From Tridacna crocea (taxonomy: Eukaryota; Mollusca; Bivalvia; Cardiida; Cardiidae), in the NCBI GenBank assembly GCA_943736015.1, contig OX031058.1:19617001-19681000 (forward strand): a stretch of 64,000 nt of DNA, given 5' to 3'. Both the position numbers and the translations under genes were made by a program. Each line of letters starts with the position of its first letter. Position 1 is the first letter of the stretch. Of the stretch, positions 26,440 to 38,371 are shown piece after piece. The notes under the pieces were generated by a model. That model was given only the letters and a program-made list of their open reading frames with translations, did no database searches and had not been told where the DNA came from.

Positions 26440-26512
26440 ACAGTGTAGATCAAGATCAGACTGCACTGAACATGCAGTCTGATCTGGGATTTACATTGTC
26501 TGCTACTTTGTT
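26440..26512. repeat. Short GATC palindromic repeat
   Basis: GATCAGACTGCA and TGCAGTCTGATC form the stem. Similar copies, more or less complete, lie near 14033-14120, 14566-14625, 15103-15165, 15845-15895, 20563-20625, 31894-31958, 40010-40075 and 49905-49950. Half-copies lie near 13115, 39385, 44206, 45182, 54800 and 63138. Confidence 0.75.
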
Positions 26513-27754
26513 ACATATTCTGGCCAAAACAATAAAAATTTGGTACTGTGGATTCTTTTTATAATTTAAGAGGGCCATTACATAACTTCAGCACTGTTAG
26601 TTTTAAAAATATTCCTTTTACAACACTTTAGAAATAAGTTCTTACAACTTACTCTAATCTCTCTTGATTCTGCTTCCTGGGAACTATGCCTGTACTCGCG
26701 CCGAATGTGTTGGCCAATGAAAAATCCCAAAGTTGACACCCAATCCCGGCTGTTGAACTTGGGACCTTTAGGTTATGAGGCCCACACTCTACTTCACAAC
26801 CACAGACACCATTGATAACAAATGGAAATGAAAAATGACATTTTGCATAAATGACGGGATGTGGCTGTGAAAGGGTATGATACATTCCAAGATTTTCCAC
26901 AATTGATATGGTAGGGCACTTGAAATCAAGGGGTTGCTTGTTCAAATCCCCATCAGCCCTTATCTTTCCCAGAATTTATTCCTTTCTCACAAGTGGTTAT
27001 TGTTTTGGATGAATGCAATTTTGGAAAGATACCAGTGACTATGGAAGATAGGAGTATTATGCAGTCAGAACTGGTAAAAGAAAACTGAATGAAAACATGG
27101 ATGTGGATTAACCACCACAATGTAATTGTAGTAAAATTGTGAAATGCACTTATCACAATCCAAATAAACAAACGTCCTGCAGATGACTTTTGAACTTTTT
27201 GTAAATGTGGCAAAATGAAAAGTTGCCATTACATAACTGCCAAGTTGTTGCCAATGTCTGTGTCTGAGGTCAACAAACTGGGTGGTATTTTTGTATTTCA
27301 AAGATGGAAAGATGTCTGCCTGGTGCTAGATAACTTTGCCGTTGATTTTGCAGGTTCAAAATTTGCTTACCATAGCACTACCCTTGAACAGATATCACTG
27401 CTAATTTTATGCCACTCAAATGGTGGAATTTGTCTGTGAATTGTTGGTAAACGTTGTGGATAAACAAGATCATGCTGGATTCCAAGATTTTCTCCTATTC
27501 TTCAGTATTGTCAAAATCCTTCTTTTGAAAAGGGTTGCTAAGTAAAGGGTTAGATTTAGGAATAATAAAAGTTAAAAAAGGTTTGATTGATATGATAAAG
27601 TCTTGTGTCTTGCAGGGTGGTAGAACAAAAATAGTCTTTCAGGAAACGGGTGGTGCAGGTTTTTGAATTATTTATTAGTTGGCGTTGCAATGAATAGATA
27701 AAGGTAAAACATTAAATAGGTCAATAAATATGCTTTTGAACTTTCAGAATATTC

Positions 27755-27955
27755 AGTTACTTCAGACTCTGAGGGAGGAGGCTTATGAAAACATTTTGTG
27801 AAAAGGAGAAAATGCTGGTAACCAGCATTTTCTCCTTTCCCACAAAGTTTTCAATCCCTTCAAAACAAGTCCCTATCATTTGTGGTGTATTTAACTTGTT
27901 GTCTGCTACTGCTTTGAATATGGACTGGTCTTGTAATTTGTTGTAATGAGATAAA
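27755..27955 (+). mobile_element. TTAA-hairpin MITE with eroded ends
   Basis: Both termini are degraded, but the hairpin around GGTAACC and the GTCTGCTACTGCTTTGAAT segment identify the family and orientation. Confidence 0.7.
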
Positions 27956-28059
27956 ATTTGATTCTATCATTGTAGGCCCCTCCCCTTTCCTGTTTCATTG
28001 GTTTAATTTATTGATTGTCTGCTTGCAACTTCATTTCAGACATTTCTAGGCATCAGCTC

Positions 28060-28201
28060 AGATTTTCATGTATATCCTGGGTTTCACCAGTACTAGGCAA
28101 GGGTTATGAAGTGTCTAGCCCAGTGCCTCCAGTGAGACTTGAACCTGGGTCCTCCAGGTTTCTAGTTCCACTTCACCACTTGAGCTACACATGACCCGCC
28201 T
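28060..28201 (-). mobile_element. tRNA-derived SINE-like sequence
   Basis: The minus strand has TGTAGCTCAAGTGG (A box, 28176-28189) and GGTTCAAGTCT (B box, 28135-28145), with spacing as in a tRNA gene. The stem regions do not pair well enough for a functional tRNA, so a SINE head is the better reading. Confidence 0.65.
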
Positions 28202-28724
28202 TTCATTTGACAATACTTAAGGTCGTAAGTGTTGTCGGGTTGTCTGCCATTCAGGCTCTGTTCTCTGCCGTAATTCCAGGTTCTTGAATTACCTGAAAGT
28301 CTATAACACGGATAGCTTTATAAAGTCTCGCCAATGGAAAGAATACCATATGCAGGTGCTTTAGGTTTATGTGATTTTTCAGTTGTATTGCGGCAGCCAG
28401 TGCACCTTTCCATGCTTCTCTGGAGTTACTGTCACCAGTTATCCACACATTGTTTTATCCAAGCCACTTTCTGCATTCTCATATAACTGTTGTCAAGATC
28501 ATGATTAGTGGTGATACAGGAATGAATCCTGTTGCAATGACTGTCTTTAACCATCATCGATTTCATGATTTTTTTTTTAACAAGCTGCTTTGTTCTCCAA
28601 CCTTATCGTTTTATCCAATAACTACTCTAGCCCTGGATTTAAAAGCTTCCTTAAACAGCCTGGCAAAAGGAGTGATTTTTGTTCCTAGTAATCTCTACAT
28701 AACCCACCTGTATTTTCCAACAAG

Positions 28725-28953
28725 TTAACCCTTTACCACACAATCCCTACTTTTGAGGACCTTGAGAAAGAAGCCTTCAGAAAACATTATTGGAAAAGGA
28801 GAAAATGCTGATAACCAGCATTTTCTCCTTTTCCCACAGTGTTTTCAGCCCTTCACAAAACAAATTTCAAATTTTCAGTCACTCTTATTTTTTCTTCTTC
28901 AAATGCTTTCAATTTGGACAAGCCTAAAATATTGTCATTTGGTAACGAGTTAA
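28725..28953 (+). mobile_element. TTAA-hairpin MITE, complete
   Basis: It starts TTAACCCTTTACCACACAAT and ends TTTGGTAACGAGTTAA. The hairpin is near perfect, with the turn at GATAACCAGC. Confidence 0.9.
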
Positions 28954-29852
28954 GCTGCTGCCATTTAATCTTGAGCTTTAAAAATATACCACAGGTAAAG
29001 ATTATAATCAAGATTGTTTTGTTCATCAAATTGAAGCCTCTGGTACTGGTGAAATCCAGGAAATACATGAATATGTGAGCCGTGATGAGATATGATTGAA
29101 ATCATGTTGAAAACTGCATAAAACACCATTCAATTAATCATTTGAAACCTCGACAAGGATGCTCAAATTTTACTGGCGGCCAATTCAAAATGTTTCGTTA
29201 TTTTCAGAGATGCACTTTCCAAATCTGATAAACTTAAGGTAGCCCTCACCTTTTTGTTTGCTTTTTTGAAAAGCACAGCCTATGATGTAAATTGCTTCTA
29301 ATCTCCCTTTTCTCACATGCATCAGAGGTGAGAGGTGAAAATTGCTGCAAAGAAAATTGACCTTATCCAGATATTGCAATGACAACTGCCAGGTTACAAG
29401 TCAGGCACACTAGCCATTGATGGGCTTCATGGAAAAATAAATGCCAAATTTGTCTGATAAAGCAGAATTAGAGAAAAGGAGAAACAGTTGGCTGTATCTA
29501 TTTTCTTCTTTTTTCACCATATTTTCAAGAGCCTTTTAAATGGATAAGGTTTGCTTGGCTAAGAAAAGACATGGACTTTATTTTGTTTATATTTTGGAGA
29601 TGATTCCATCTCGTGCATGAACCTATAATAAACTGTAAGTATGTAATAGCCTGCAATGGGATTGTAATGTTTGTTAGAGATAAATGGGTTGATAAGCCAC
29701 ATAACAGACTTATACTTGTAGACAACAATCTCTCCATCTGAAATTGTTTAAGCTTTTTACCTACTAGAAACTTATTTTTGCATTTTACGTCTTGGAGCAG
29801 ACCAATTTTTGAAAATATTTAAAAGGCTCACTTAGTGACAAAAGCCAAGAAA

Positions 29853-29880
29853 TTGTGTGTGTGTGGGGGGGGGGGGGGGG
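29853..29880 (+). repeat. (GT)n followed by a run of 16 G
   Basis: A short GT microsatellite is followed by G's at 29865-29880, the same arrangement as at 38231. Confidence 0.85.
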
Positions 29881-30304
29881 TCGAATTGCATATGTACTAC
29901 ATAATATAGTGGACCAAAAATGCTCTGACTCATGTCATTGCGTTTGTTTATGATTATGATCATTATCTTAACTACTGGCATCAAGCATCAAACTTCTTGA
30001 CTCCATAGCAGTCTAAAACTTGGGTACTAAACTAGTGAAATGGACAGTAATGAAGTTTTTATATGGAAGAGTGCATGTCACACTTTCAAGGCTCACAATT
30101 GTCAGACATTATTGGTATGAGATCAAATCCTATGTACCAGTATGTGTTTTGCTTTTGGAAATTCGACTGACATTGCAGGAAACACTGGTTGAGCTTTGGG
30201 TGTTGAAGGACTAATTCTTTTACATACGACAAAATTTAAGCTTGCACAATTTGAAAGAATTTGTAGACAACAAATTAGTGTGGCTCTAGTGTTGAGATTT
30301 TCCT

Positions 30305-30525
30305 TTAACTCTTTTACCAAACTACAAAATTTTAGACTGGTCCAAATTGAAAGCATTTGCAGACGACAAAATGAAAGTCTCTGAAAATTTGACATTTGTG
30401 TTGGGAAGGATAGAATGCATTGTGAGAAAAGGAGAAAATGCTGGTTACCAGCATTTTCTCCTTTTCCTACAATGCTTTCAAAAGGATTCTTTCTCAAGGT
30501 CGTTAAAAGGGTGGTAAAGGGTTAA
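30305..30525 (-). mobile_element. TTAA-hairpin MITE, complete
   Basis: It starts TTAACTCTTTTACCAAAC and ends GGTGGTAAAGGGTTAA. The central palindrome is essentially perfect around GGTTACC. Confidence 0.9.
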
Positions 30526-31893
30526 AAGGATAAAAAACTCATCATGTTCAAGGTTGTAACAAAAAACAGGGCATTGGTTGGCGAAGGAGTTTTATCCTCT
30601 ACCACAGGAAAAGATATAGACTTGTCCAAATTAAAAGAATGTGCAGACGATAATTTAAGCTTGATTCATTCGGGAATACTAGTCTTTGGGGAAGGAGAAA
30701 ATGCTGGTTACCAGCATTTTCTCCTTTTCCGAAAAAGTTTTAGGAAGGCCTCTTCATTAAGGATGCTATAAGTCAGGATTGTGTGGTAAAACTTTCTTTT
30801 TCTTAGAATGATGTTACGAATGATGACATTCATTCATTGCAATGTATGAGAACAATTGCAAAATCCTCTTGCAGCCGGAAGAGTGTAGTTAAGCCATGAA
30901 GAAAAAAAAGAGGAATGCAATGCTGCTTTTGAGCATTTTGTGCTTTTCCGGTGTTTTCAGAAGCCTTGTTTCTTAGGGTCATAAAAACATGGGTCGTTGG
31001 GTAAATGTTAGGACAGATAACTCCAGTTGAAGAAAATAAACCCACTCTTTATCTGCATGGACTATTTATTTCTAAAAGATTAAAATATGATACAGGTTTT
31101 TACCAGAGTTCTGAAATTCTTTTCCATGTAAATCTAATCATCTTATTTGTTGATAGAAGCTATCATCCAAATATATCTGAATATCATAGTGTAAACAACC
31201 AATCACTAGGTTCTCAGGGGAATGAAGAGCCAATCAGATGATGGGAAACATTTGGTGAATCAACTCTGAAGCATATCTGGGAGAAAATAATTACCACTTA
31301 GTTTTAATTTTAAGGCTTTATCACACAATCCTTAGTTTTACCAGTTGTAAGGAAATAGACTTTTTAAATTCTTGTGAAAAGGAGAAAATGCTGGTTACAT
31401 TTCCAACAGGGATATCTTCTTTGTCATAGAAAATTTCCAGAACTTCACCTAGGTTTACTTTATTTACTGCAAATGCTTTCAAATTGGACCAGTCTCAAGA
31501 TTTGTCATTTTGTAAAGATTTAATCCCTGCAGCTTTGAACTCATATTTAATTGTTTACGCAGACAGTTTAGACCAAAATCACTTAGCATTTTGAACTTGG
31601 ATGTAAATTGAGTGCTTCTGTGCCAACTTTGCTGACAAAAACAGCCTTGAATTGTACTGTCTCCTTTCATCATTCTGACTGTGAATGTCAATTTTATTTC
31701 TGTTGCAACATAAGGGCTAACTTGATGTAATGGTAATTTTAATTATTTTATAAGAAAGAAAAACATTTGCAAAATCTATTTTTTGTTTCTTTTAACTCTT
31801 ATCCTGGTAAATACCTAAAATTTCATTTTTTATGGTAAAAACCCAAAAATTGTAATTTCAAAGGCATGTTTTGGGAATTAATATCTCCTTATT

Positions 31894-31958
31894 GGACAGT
31901 GTTGATCAAGATCAGACTGCATGTTCTGTGCAGTCTGATCTTGATCTACTCAGTCCAC
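31894..31958. repeat. Short GATC palindromic repeat, best-preserved copy
   Basis: GATCAAGATCAGACTGCA is answered by TGCAGTCTGATCTTGATC, an 18-bp perfect stem with a short loop. The downstream GGTCAGTGAGTC is shared with the 40010 copy. Confidence 0.85.
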
Positions 31959-32159
31959 AAAGGGTCAGTGAGTCGTTCTTAGCAGCCTAAGGGTTAATAA
32001 CCATTCTTGCATGTAGTAAAGACAAGAAACAACCTTTTAACAAACAGTTTGGTGTCTGAATGGATGTCTTTGATAGCATTGTGGGAAAAGGTATAATGCT
32101 GATAAAATAGTTGTAATGAGCTGTAGACTGTTATGAAGCCTGAAATAATGTTCTGTCAT

Positions 32160-32388
32160 TTAACCCTTTACCCCATAAGGCATTTCTATGGTATCTCTAA
32201 TTGACCATAAATAACAGCAAGGATGAAGCTGTTTCCTATGTGTATATGACACATTTTGATAGCATAGAAAACATTGTGGCAAAAGGTGAAATTGCTCGTC
32301 ACGAGCAATTTCACCTTTTGCCACAATGTTTTCCAAAGGCTCCTACAAGCAATGCGTAAAAATGAGTGTCTATGGAGTAAAGGGTTAA
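32160..32388 (-). mobile_element. TTAA-hairpin MITE, second subfamily with different hairpin arms
   Basis: The termini are TTAACCCTTTACCCCATA and TATGGAGTAAAGGGTTAA. The arm GGCAAAAGGTGAAATTGCTC is answered by a perfectly complementary GAGCAATTTCACCTTTTGCC. The flanking sequence differs from the main subfamily. Strand is set by calling the 40433 copy plus. Confidence 0.9.
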
Positions 32389-32751
32389 ATGGATAGACAG
32401 ACATTAATTACATAAAGATGGTTTTATCTCACCACCTATAACCCTCTACCAAATAAACTAGAGTTTTACTGACCCTGCGGAAATCGTCCATTGAAAACAT
32501 TGGTAACCAGCATTTTTCTTGTTGTCTCACACCTTTTTTACGCCCTTTTTTATGCCCTTTCACTGACCAGTTCCACTGTTTGAGTCATGCTAAATTGCTT
32601 CGATTTGGACAAAACATGAATACCTGTGGGGAAAAAAAGTCTGCCATAAGGACAAATTGCTCAATCTGAGTATTTATGTTTTCATATGCCACATTGTTTT
32701 TAAGAAAAGTTGCTCTGAACTAAACAAAGCCCTGCTGCCAGAGGTAATGTG

Positions 32752-32990
32752 TTAATCTTTTACCAAACAGAGAAAATTTAGATTTGTATGAACTGAAAGC
32801 ATTTTGCAGACTGCAAACTACATTTAGCTGAAAATTTAATGATACAATGTTTTGTCTTTAATAGGGTAGGAAACATTGTTGGAAAAGAAGAAAATGCTGG
32901 TTACTAGTAATTCCTCCTTTTCCCTCAGTGTTTTCAAAGACTTCCTTTCTCAGGGTTGTTGAAAGTCAGGATTGTGTGAAAAAGGGTTAA
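32752..32990 (-). mobile_element. TTAA-hairpin MITE abutting the next copy
   Basis: It starts TTAATCTTTTACCAAACA and ends AAAAAGGGTTAA. Its right TTAA is shared with a plus-oriented copy. The right hairpin arm has diverged. Confidence 0.78.
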
Positions 32991-33215
32991 CTCTTTACCA
33001 CACAGTCAGGACTTTTAACAACCCTGAGATAGAAGCCTTTTGAAAGCATTGTGGGAAAAGGAGAAAATGCTGGTAACCAGCATTTTCTCCTTTTCCCACA
33101 ATGCTTTCTACCATGTGGGAAACAAATTTCAATTTTTGAGTTACATATAATTTGTCGTCTGCAAGAGCTTTCAGTTTGGACCAGTCTTAAATTTTGTCCT
33201 TTGGTAAAGAGTTAA
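32987..33215 (+). mobile_element. TTAA-hairpin MITE, complete, near-perfect palindrome
   Basis: It starts TTAACTCTTTACCACACAG and ends TTTGGTAAAGAGTTAA. The palindrome extends perfectly from GGTAACC out to GAAAGCATTGTGGGAAAAG and its complement. Confidence 0.92.
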
Positions 33216-33342
33216 AAGTAGTGTTATGACAGATTACATTATTTTCTCATGTATGAGTAAGATGATTTATGGCCTGTATTCTTCTTAGTATTTTTCTTTT
33301 TGTAAGTGATATATGTTTACTATCTTACAGCAATAATTTTTA

Positions 33343-34467
33343 TACCCCCATTCCACTAGGCCGCGATCTACGGCGCTCTGTGCCCTCATACAGAGCGCCG
33401 TTGATCGCCTCAGATCGCTGCCGGATTGGTGATTATGAGGACACTCCCGCTCAGATAACAACCAGATGACGCTCCGCTGGCGATCAAGTAACGACCATTG
33501 AGATCCGATAGCGATTGAACAGTACATAGTCACTATCGTAGCCTCGCTAGGTGTTGCGACCTTATGCGACCTGTTTTCGCTCCATTAGCGACCCGAGGCT
33601 TTGACCCTCCTTTCGCTCCTTCTCCTGGGTGGCATACTGCAGTTGACTGAAGAATTTATTGTACCTACACCAGGTGGTCTCCAAATGCGAAATGATGATA
33701 TGATGACTTTGTAGGATTAAGGTCCCTCTGTGCTCGAGGCATATATGGTATGGACCATTAGAGAAAAAGAATCAGATACAAGGAAATCCGGGCACAAGCC
33801 CCGAACTCTTCTTCAAATATACCTCCTTTGTTCCTTAACCTGCCCAGTGTAAAGCACCGATACACGCGAGTCCACCTCGTGGGAAACACAAGGTGTCTCA
33901 GAAAGGTCCTGGTTGGGCCGGGTATCGAACTTCGGGCCTCAGGATTGAAAGTCCAGCGTTTTACCACTGCACTACCGGTCTGAGAGACAGACACCCTGTT
34001 ATGTAGTCCTCCAAAAGCGCGATCGGAGCGCCATCATATCGCCACTTGATCGTAATTGAGCGCTATCCTATCGCCACTTGATCGTAACAGAGCGCAATCA
34101 TATCGCCACTTGATCTCAACGGAGCACTACTGCATCTCTGATGGTCGCTATCGGATCACATTGGAGCGCAATGACCGGCATACTGGAGGAACATTTGCGC
34201 TCTTGAGCGATCCGATAGCGCTCCATTTACGATGTTTACGTTCAAGTTGCGTTTCGATAGCGATTTAAGTGATTGAGTAGCGATGTGACGGCGTTCTGAA
34301 CAGAGCGCCATGGATCTTTGTGCAAGGGAGTAGACTGGTGGCGATCTAGGCGATCTGGGGGATCCGTTAAAGATCTGTTAGCGTGCTTGGCGTTCTTGGC
34401 GCTCTGCATGGCGATCTACGGCGCTCCATCAGAGCGCCATGGATCGCGGCCTAGTGGAATGGGGGTA
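33343..34467. mobile_element. GC-rich TIR element with TA duplication
   Basis: The ends are perfect inverted repeats of at least 27 bp (CCCCCATTCCACTAGGCCGC and its complement), flanked by TA. The interior is much richer in GC than its surroundings, with repeated GATCG, GAGCGC and TATCGCCACTTGATCG motifs. A tRNA-derived SINE interrupts it. Reading frames inside have no recognisable product. Confidence 0.87.
33700..33995 (-). mobile_element. tRNA-derived SINE nested in the TA-flanked element
   Basis: On the minus strand an A box (TAGTGCAGTGG, 33964-33974) and a B box (GTTCGATACC, 33921-33930) lie at tRNA-like spacing. The body that follows (TTTCCCACGAGGTGGACTCG, GGTGCTTTACACTGGGCA) resembles the conserved central domain of mollusc SINEs. 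The exact 3' end is uncertain. Confidence 0.78.
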
Positions 34468-36068
34468 TAAGGGAATAAAAAAATTCATGTTTTGTGGCCC
34501 CACTTTTTCAGATTATCTAGGAGCTGTTGGTGATGGGCACAAAAAATCCTTATGTGAATTGTTTTTAATTGGATTCTAAGCTGTCAAGGTGGCCATCTAT
34601 ATTACTGTATAGCCATAACCAAAGTTTTAGATTTGCTCAAATTGATTGCTTTTGCAAACAACAAAGTACCGGTAATTGTAACTCAAAAGTTACGCAATAT
34701 TGATGCTGTAAGGAGGATACGAAAAAAGAGAACGCTGTTACCTGCAGGTTCTCCTCTTGCCATAAAGTTTTCGAACGGCTTATTCTTTTTTATTGTTAAA
34801 ACTCTTGATCATGTGGTAAGGATGCAGAATACAACTAGTATTAATAGTTTACCATACAATGCCAACTTTTAATGACTCTGACAAAGTGAGTTCTTGAAAA
34901 CATTGTAGGAAAAGGAGAAAATGCTGGTAACTGGTGACATGTTTTCTACCAAAACAAGGACAAGTTTTGTCATTTTTGACACTATTAATTTGTCACTACA
35001 AATGCTTTGAATTTAGACCAGCCTGATACTTTTTTGTTCCGTAAATAGTTAAGCAAGCATAATATATGTTGCCTTCCCAGAAACAGGAATGCTAAAATTT
35101 ACCTGTCCTTTAGGTGATTGCTTAATACAAGCCTACCCCCTTTGATGTGGAATTGGCTGATACTTATTTTTAGAATGACTTAAGACACAAAGGTTTGCAA
35201 GGGCTAACCATACTAAATTCAATTTGAATTCTAAATTCTATACTCAACCATTTGACAGTCTGTGACAAACATTGGATTTGTCGGCTGATATTTGGATTGG
35301 ACTTACACAGAATGGTTGGTAAAAATGTTGATGCAGGTTCTTTACAAAGTTGAAATAGAAATTAGCAACAGCACATAATGTAGAGATATAAAGAGCTCCT
35401 GCTTTTAATGGAGAACACAATGTAACTATTACAACAACATCTGATACAGACACAAATGGAATAGTTCTAGTATTTTCATTTTTGTATGTGTTTCTCTAAC
35501 TGTAAACTCCAAAGTATTTCACTTTCTGGTAAACCCAAAACCATCTGGAACAAACCATTGGCAAATTTTTGTAATTCCAAAGTGTCTGTACATTGAGTGT
35601 GTTTGTTTTTCTAACCTGTGGGTCTTCTCGTATGGTTTTCCATAATGCCCATCAGTGAGAGTAAGAGTACAAGTGTGAAAACAAGAGTAGCCAACTGCCT
35701 ATCAGTAAGGTACTTCATATTGGAAGTGAGCCTGTAAACAGTTAACCGCTTGACCCATTTTATCCTTTTCATGCAAATGTAAATTATGCTCTCTTGGCAG
35801 GAAGCTGTCAAAAACGGCATAATCCTAGGAACTCCACAACATGGATTTTGCTTAGGGGTATAGTGCAATAAAGGAACAGAATGAATGTTGAAATGGTTAT
35901 TACATTTGGTTATGAATCACCATTTTGACATTATTCCTTATACTTCTTGGGTAATCCCCTAAAACATTCACTGTCTTCATACTATAATTGAAATAATTTT
36001 GAAAGTGGGGTAAAACACTATAGGTGATGAAAACTTGCAGAATATTATGATGGGTCCAGGAAATTATT

Positions 36069-37397
36069 ATCTCATGAGAGTACAAAGTGCTCATGGTGAG
36101 CTATTGTGATTGTGCTGTGCGTCCAGCGTCAACTTTTTACCTTGTGTAAACTCTAGAGGCCACATTTTCAGTCTGATACTCATGAAACTTGGTCAGAGTG
36201 TTTCAATAAAATCTTAGATGAATTTGAAAATAGGTCATGTTGGTCAAAAACTAGGTCACAGGGTCAAATCTTAGAAAAATCTTGTGTATGCTACATTTTT
36301 AGTCCAACTCTTGAAAGTTGGTCATAATGCTTGTCTTAATAATATCTCAGAGTTCAGATTTGGATCATGGCAGGTCAGAAACTAGGTCATTAGGTCAAAT
36401 CTTAGGAAAATCTTGTGTATTCCTGAGTCCACATTTTCAGTCCAAAATTCTTAAGAGTGGGTCAGAATGTTTGTCTCGATAATATCTTGAATGAGATCAA
36501 AAATAGATTATGTCAGGTCATAAACTAGGTCACCAGGTCAGATCCTAGATAAACCTTGTGTACCCTCTAGAGGCCACATTTACAATCATAAACTCCTGAA
36601 AGTTGGTCAGAACGTTTGTCTTAATGATATCCCAGACAAGTTCAAAAATGGATTATATGGGGTCAAAAACTAGGGCTTTAGGTCAAATTTTACAAAAATC
36701 TTTTGTACCCTCTGGACACATTTTCAGTACGATAAACCAGAAACTTGGTAAGAATTTTAGTCTTGGCGATACCTTGAATGAGTTAAAAAAGGGGGGCCAT
36801 GTGGGGTAAGAAAATAGGTCACTGGGTTAAAAATTGGAAAAACCTTGTGTGCACACCAGAGGCCACATTTTTAGTCTGATACTCTTTGAACTTGGTTTTG
36901 GCGATATCTTAAATGGTCTAGAGGCCACATTTTCAGTTCAATACTCATGAAACTTGGTCAGAATGTTTGTCTTAGTGATATCTCAAAAGTGGTAGATAAT
37001 AGGTAATGTCTGATCAAAAACTAGGTCACTATATCAAATCTTAGAAAAACCTTGTGTATGCTCTAAAGGCCACATTTTTAGTCCAAAACTCTTGAAAGAT
37101 GGTCAGAATGTTTGTCTTGATAATATCTTGAAAGAGTTTGAAAATTGATAATGTAAGGATTAATAACTAGGTCACTTGGTCAAATCTTCGAAAACCTTGT
37201 TTACTTTCTTTAAATGCAATACTCATGAAACTTGGTCAGAATGTTGGTCTTGAACCAGTTTGCGAGTAGGTCATTTCAGGTCATTGAAAAATCTTGGTAC
37301 AATATTTGTCATAATATCTCAAAAGAAATTGAAAATTGGTCATGTTTGGTCAAAAGACTCAGGTGAGCAATTTCAGGGCCATTATGGCCCTCTTGTT
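36069..37397 (+). mobile_element. Pearl/Helentron-like element, family C
   Basis: The left end is degenerate (TCATGAGAGTACAAAGTGC). The core is a tandem array of roughly 145-bp units marked by GAGGCCACATTTTCAGTC, AAACTTGGTCAGAATGTTTG and AAAACTAGGTCAC. The 3' end has CAGGTGAGC, then AGGGCCATTATGGCCCT and CTTGTT. No protein is encoded. Confidence 0.83.
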
Positions 37398-37547
37398 TAG
37401 TATAGATCTGGATTATAATTGACACCTCTACACTTTGGCCAACCGATCTAATATTGGCATTCATTAAAATTGAGGTAATAATGCTAGCTGTAACACTTTG
37501 CCTCTTTGAAGAAGACGAACATTTTGTTGGCATAAAGCCTTTTACCC

Positions 37548-37770
37548 TTAACCAGACAATCCTAGGATTTCACGACCCTGAGAAACAAACCCTCTGAAAA
37601 CAATGTGGGAAAAGGAGAAAATGCTGGTAACCAGCATTTTCTCATTTTTTCTACCTTTTTTTCTACCCTTTCAATGACAAATTTCAATTTTTGAGTCATA
37701 TTTATTTTGTCGTCTGCAAATGCTTTCAATTTAGACTAGTCCAAAATTATGTTGTTTGGTAAAGGGCTAA
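37548..37770 (+). mobile_element. TTAA-hairpin MITE
   Basis: It starts TTAACCAGACAATCC and ends GTTTGGTAAAGGGCTAA. The left arm is intact and the right arm has drifted after TTTTCTCATTTTT. Confidence 0.8.
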
Positions 37771-38230
37771 TAATCAGATTTACATGTGTATCAATAAGTC
37801 ATCTTCTTTGTTACATTAAATTATAGTCATGAGGCACAAATGAGTCTTTTTAAGACACTTAGACCCATCCTAGACTGGTGTCAGTCCGTTAAATAGAGCC
37901 TTTTCATTAAAGAAAATCAAGTAAAACTGCAAAACTACACTCTGTGTTCTCAATGTGCTGAATGTCTGTATTTCAGATGAAGGGCAAGTAACAACACATA
38001 TTTCTGTGACTTTGCTGTAGTTTTGTACCTTGTTTATTAGAATGACTTAAATGCAGGGCCTGAATGCCAGGCTAACACCATTCCAACAATATTGAAAACA
38101 TTTTCAAGTGGCAGTACACAAAAGGGATCATAGATTTTGGCAAAAAAAGATATTACACATTATAGCAAGATCTCAATTTCATTGTGTGGGTTCCAAGAAG
38201 TAGTCTGCTGTAAAAATGTTTTGGAAATGT

Positions 38231-38371
38231 GTGTGTGTGTGGGGGGGGGGGGGGGGGGGGGAGAGATTTAAAAAAATGGCTCCAAGTTTGAAATGTGCCC
38301 AAATCTGGCTGGGGGGGGGGGAGAGATTAAAAAAATGGCTCCAAGTTTGAAATGTGCCCAAATCTGGCTGG
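38231..38371 (+). repeat. GT and long G runs with a duplicated unit of about 60-70 bp
   Basis: A (GT)n tract leads into 21 G's (38241-38261). The following segment (GAGAGATTTAAAAAAATGGC through AAATCTGGCTG) is repeated after a second run of 11 G's. Confidence 0.88.

Noticed and set aside
26740..26960. Two tRNA-like segments in opposite orientations
   Set aside because: The plus-strand segment has a fair B box (TGTTCAAATCC near 26938) but poor stems, and the minus-strand segment has weak boxes. Too degraded to call as tRNA genes. Mentioned only as SINE-like.
33758..33994. Minus-strand reading frame within the SINE
   Set aside because: It is the translation of a tRNA-derived repeat with A and B boxes, not a coding sequence.
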